A DNA stretch of 10,434 bases, taken from the NCBI GenBank assembly GCA_016222925.1, contig JACRQB010000170.1, forward strand, positions 1 through 10,434. The letters run 5' to 3'. The notes below the pieces were generated by a model. That model ran no database searches. It saw only the letters and a program-made list of their open reading frames with translations, and was not told the DNA's origin. The position numbers and the translations under genes are program-made. Every line of letters starts with the position of its first letter. Positions within the stretch are counted from its first letter, which is position 1. This stretch comes from Nitrospirota bacterium. Its GTDB lineage: Bacteria > Nitrospirota > Nitrospiria > Nitrospirales > Nitrospiraceae. Shown here piece after piece: positions 7,667-10,434 of this stretch.

Positions 7667-7711
7667 CGAGCCAATCCCCTTCTTCTATATGTGACCGTTC
7701 CCATGCAATTT

Positions 7712-8662
7712 TCAACATGGCTCTTCACACTCCGCTAGACCAGCCATTACCGCCTGTCGGGGGTGGTTCCGATAAAACGCGTCCCGAAATTCAGGAAACG
7801 TTCCCTCTCGCAAGGCCTCCCGTATTTGGCGCATCAATTCGGAAAAATACCATAAATTATGAATCGTATTGAGCCGGGCCCCCAGCATTTCCTTGACTAT
7901 AAACAAGTGGTGCAAATAGGCCCGTGAGTATCGACGGCATACCGGACAGGTGCAATCAGGATCGATCGGTCGTTCATCCTCCGCATACCGTGCTTGCTTG
8001 ATGACAACCCGACCGGTGCGTGTAAAGAGAGAGCCTGTTCGGCCATGACGCGAGGGGACGACGCAATCGAAGAGATCGATACCCCGAGCCACCCCTTCAA
8101 GCAAATCCTCCGGATGTCCGACCCCCATAAGATACCGAGGCTTGCTTTCCGGCAGCTCCGGAACCGTTACATCGAGCATCGCATACATGTCGGGCTTCCC
8201 TTCTCCGACCAACGCCACACATTGATCAAGCGCCATGATGATATCGGCACCCAACGCCTCTTCAATTTCTATCGCCTTTTCCGGTGTCAGGAAATGCGTC
8301 GAACCATCGATGTGCGATTGAAACGTGACCCCCTCGTCGGTAATCTCGCACAATTTCGCTAAACTGAAAATCTGAAACCCCCCGCTGTCGGTGAGGATCG
8401 CTCCCGGCCAGCCGGTGAAGGCATGAAGCCCCCCCATGTCGGCCACGATCTTATGACCAGGGCGCAAGTACAAGTGATAGGCATTATTGAGGATAAGTCG
8501 AAACCCAAGACTCTGCAGATCCTCCGGTTCGAGCCCCTTGACGGGACCCAACGAGCCCACTGGCATGAAGGCCGGTGTTTCGACCTCTGCATGGCCGGTC
8601 GTAAGCAGGCCGACGCGGCCTTTGGAATGCCGATCGGATTGTTGAACTTGGTACTGCATCAT
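7712..8662 (-). CDS. tgt: Queuine/preQ1 tRNA-ribosyltransferase Tgt with internal deletion
   Basis: Tgt swaps guanine 34 of tRNAs with GUN anticodons (Asp, Asn, His, Tyr) for preQ1, the first tRNA-bound step of queuosine synthesis. Landmarks: TDSGGFQ with Asp92 (Zymomonas D102), ALDQC with Asp146 (D156), catalytic FDC with Asp199 (D280), and zinc ligands Cys237, Cys239, Cys242 and His268 (C318, C320, C323, H349). Spacings 92-146 and 199-268 match Zymomonas exactly, but 146-199 is 53 instead of 124, so about 71 residues are missing in frame between Cys148 and Val152. The lost part normally carries the GI(V/Q)QG and GGL motifs that hold the base. Total length is 316, where about 375-386 is usual. 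Fold and activity are doubtful if the gap is real. The start is ATG 8662 or 8659; AAAGG directly abuts the first ATG, unusually close. It lies 20 bases after argS. Confidence 0.93.
   Translation of the reverse strand: MMQYQVQQSDRHSKGRVGLLTTGHAEVETPAFMPVGSLGPVKGLEPEDLQSLGFRLILNNAYHLYLRPGHKIVADMGGLHAFTGWPGAILTDSGGFQIFSLAKLCEITDEGVTFQSHIDGSTHFLTPEKAIEIEEALGADIIMALDQCVALVGEGKPDMYAMLDVTVPELPESKPRYLMGVGHPEDLLEGVARGIDLFDCVVPSRHGRTGSLFTRTGRVVIKQARYAEDERPIDPDCTCPVCRRYSRAYLHHLFIVKEMLGARLNTIHNLWYFSELMRQIREALREGTFPEFRDAFYRNHPRQAVMAGLAECEEPC
8209..8220 (-). other. In-frame deletion junction in tgt
   Basis: The codons for Val149, Ala150 and Leu151 (GTG GCG TTG) join ALDQC directly to VGEGKPDMY. In full-length Tgt proteins these two blocks are separated by about 70 residues. 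The frame is kept, so the lost length is a multiple of three, about 213 bases by comparison with the Zymomonas residue numbering. Confidence 0.8.
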
Positions 8663-8682
8663 CCTTTACGGGGTCTGATCCG

Positions 8683-10407
8683 CTACATGTGCTCCGGCGC
8701 TGAGATGCCGAGCACATTGAGTCCATTCTGAAGAACCTGCTGGACCGCCCCCATTAAAACCAGTCGCGCCGCCGTCCGTTTGGATGTGAGCACTTCAGTA
8801 GGGGCCGACTCCTTGTTCTCTTGATCGAGTTCGGAAGGCAACACTCGGTGTTTGTTATAAAACGTATGGAGAAGCGCCGCCAATTGTTGAAGGTAGTACG
8901 TCACACGGTGCGGCTCAAAAGCCAGGGCACTCGCCTGGACGACTTCAGGGTAAGAGGACAGCTTCTTGATCAACCCTAATTCATCGGGATCCATTAACAC
9001 TGTCAGATCCGTCGCCTCCGCAGATGGCCTGGCAACCCCTCGGGCAGCCGCGACACGCCACAGGCTGCAAATTCTCGCGTGGGCATATTGAACGTAGTAC
9101 ACCGGATTATCGGCGGACCGTTGCTTCGCCAACTCCAGGTCGAATTCCAAATGTGTCGTGGAGTCGCGCATCAAGAAATAGAACTTCGCAGCATCGGCTC
9201 CGACCTCATCGAGGACTTCCCGCATGGTAATGAATTCCCCGGTCCGCTTGGACATCTTCACTTCGACTCCATCCCGCAGCAGCTTCACCAACTGGACCAG
9301 CACGACATGGAGACGATCTTTGGGATGTCCATAGGCCTGCATGACCGCTTGCATGCGTGGGATATACCCATGGTGGTCGGCACCGAAGACATCGATCAGC
9401 AGATCGTAGCCACGCCTCAGCTTGTCGTGATGATAGGCGATATCGGAGGCCAAGTACGTATACTCACCGTCCTGCTTCTTGACGACACGGTCTTTTTCGT
9501 CACCATACGTGGATGCCCGAAACCACCATGCGCCATCCTGTTGGAACAGAAGGTCGCGGGCTTTCAATTCTTCCAGAGCCAACTCGATAGCTTTGGACTC
9601 TAGCAGCGACGTTTCGCTGAACCAGGATTGGATCTCGATACCAAAAGACATAAGATCGTCACGGATGAGTCCCAGCAGTTTCTGATAGGCAAGGGATCGG
9701 CAGCGAGTTTCAAGGTCGGCAGGAGTCAGTTCACCGGCGACGGGGTCGAGTTGCTCCTTGAGCTGCTGTGCCAGCGATGTGATGTATGAACCATGATAGC
9801 CATCCTCAGGAAACGCGATAGTCTGCCCTGACAACTCCTGGTAACGGGCATACACGGACGCGCCCAACAATTTCATCTGGCGACCTGCGTCGTTGATATA
9901 GTACTCGCTGACGGCCTCGTATCCGATCGCATCCAGCAATCGAACAACCGCCTGCCCGACTGCCGCCCCCCTGCCATGGCCAACATGCAACGGCCCGGTC
10001 GGATTGGCGCTCACATACTCAACCAACACTCGACGGCCGGCCCCGACAGCTGCCCGGCCATAACGAGCCCCTTGCGACTCGATTTCACGAAGAACCTCCT
10101 GCCAGAGCGCCGGTTTAACCGTCAAGTTCAGAAAACCGGGGCGAACAATTTCAACACGATCAAACAGCTGCTCTCGCTGAGGAATATTTTCTACGATGAT
10201 CTGGGCAATATCATGAGGTGCCTTATGCTCAGATGCGGCTAATGACATGGCGACGGTAGAAGCGAGATCGCCCCATTCCGGCCGTTTGGGCGCATCAAGA
10301 CTCAGCGTGGGCCAAGCCGTCGTCTTCAATTGCCCCTTTTGCCTCGCATCATTGAGGGCGCCAAGTAGGGCCGTTGTGACCCGCTCTTGCACAAATCCTT
10401 GAGACAC
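8683..10407 (-). CDS. argS: Arginyl-tRNA synthetase
   Basis: Class Ia synthetase that joins arginine to tRNA-Arg in the cytosol. It has 574 residues and appears complete. The ArgRS-specific N-terminal domain (about 5-100) binds the tRNA elbow. The Rossmann fold starts near 126 with YVSANPTGPLHVGHGRG (131-147), where HVGH is the HIGH-type ATP motif, followed by SEYYINDAGRQ (167-177). ASDIAYHHDKLRRGYDLLIDVFGADHHGY lies at 320-348 and the KMSKR loop at 384-388, followed by TGEFITMREVL. The helical DALR-type anticodon-binding domain covers about 435-574 and ends in the usual short hydrophobic-Met tail. The start is GTG 10407, with AGAGGA six bases upstream; no ATG nearby fits better. It is the first visible gene of the cluster. 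Its promoter lies outside the window, or the gene continues an operon from beyond the right edge. Confidence 0.97.
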   Translation of the reverse strand: MSQGFVQERVTTALLGALNDARQKGQLKTTAWPTLSLDAPKRPEWGDLASTVAMSLAASEHKAPHDIAQIIVENIPQREQLFDRVEIVRPGFLNLTVKPALWQEVLREIESQGARYGRAAVGAGRRVLVEYVSANPTGPLHVGHGRGAAVGQAVVRLLDAIGYEAVSEYYINDAGRQMKLLGASVYARYQELSGQTIAFPEDGYHGSYITSLAQQLKEQLDPVAGELTPADLETRCRSLAYQKLLGLIRDDLMSFGIEIQSWFSETSLLESKAIELALEELKARDLLFQQDGAWWFRASTYGDEKDRVVKKQDGEYTYLASDIAYHHDKLRRGYDLLIDVFGADHHGYIPRMQAVMQAYGHPKDRLHVVLVQLVKLLRDGVEVKMSKRTGEFITMREVLDEVGADAAKFYFLMRDSTTHLEFDLELAKQRSADNPVYYVQYAHARICSLWRVAAARGVARPSAEATDLTVLMDPDELGLIKKLSSYPEVVQASALAFEPHRVTYYLQQLAALLHTFYNKHRVLPSELDQENKESAPTEVLTSKRTAARLVLMGAVQQVLQNGLNVLGISAPEHM

Positions 10408-10413
10408 AACTAT

Positions 10414-10419
10414 TCCTCT
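10414..10419 (-). promoter_or_regulatory. Ribosome binding site supporting the GTG start of argS
   Basis: AGAGGA lies six bases before GTG 10407. It supports a non-ATG start and gives the expected N-terminal length for ArgRS. Confidence 0.7.
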
Positions 10420-10434
10420 AAGTCCTTACCAAAG

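Noticed and set aside
9079..9603. 174-codon open frame on the plus strand inside argS
   Set aside because: It is antisense to conserved ArgRS motifs (KMSKR region) and has no independent evidence.

Overview
The window reads as an ordinary chromosomal stretch of a Gram-negative-type bacterium. Every supported gene lies on the minus strand, so transcription runs from high to low coordinates: argS, tgt, yajC, secD, secF, then a membrane histidine kinase and an NtrC-type sigma-54 response regulator whose last codons run off the left edge. Gene order, moderate-to-high GC (judged by eye) and the protein sequences resemble Nitrospirota such as Nitrospira. This is inference from pattern, not from a search. 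I see no transposase, integrase, phage gene, CRISPR array, tRNA or rRNA, and no stretch over 300 bases lacks a gene.

Right part (about 4663-10407): a tightly packed housekeeping cluster with gaps of 20, 45, 29 and 62 bases, consistent with one transcript. ArgRS charges tRNA-Arg. Tgt inserts preQ1 at the tRNA wobble position. YajC, SecD and SecF form the accessory complex of the Sec translocon. The tgt-yajC-secD-secF order is common in bacteria.

Left part (1-4502): a two-component system separated from secF by about 160 bases that contain an 18-bp inverted repeat. The kinase has a periplasmic CACHE-type sensor, HAMP and three PAS domains before the HisKA/ATPase core. The regulator has receiver, AAA+ (GAFTGA) and Fis-type HTH domains. 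Kinase stop and regulator start overlap as ATGA, so the two are probably translationally coupled. The signal and target genes cannot be read from this window.

Two genes are damaged relative to their families. The kinase frame breaks inside its third PAS domain, with about 32 residues missing and a frameshift, giving a sensor fragment and a kinase-core fragment. Tgt has an in-frame internal gap of about 71 residues that removes part of its substrate pocket, while everything on both sides is colinear with known Tgt proteins. Two deletions in one 10-kb window may be real decay or an assembly or consensus fault. I found no convincing undescribed system. The points most worth a second look are these two lesions, the inverted repeat after secF, and a four-cysteine cluster in the regulator.
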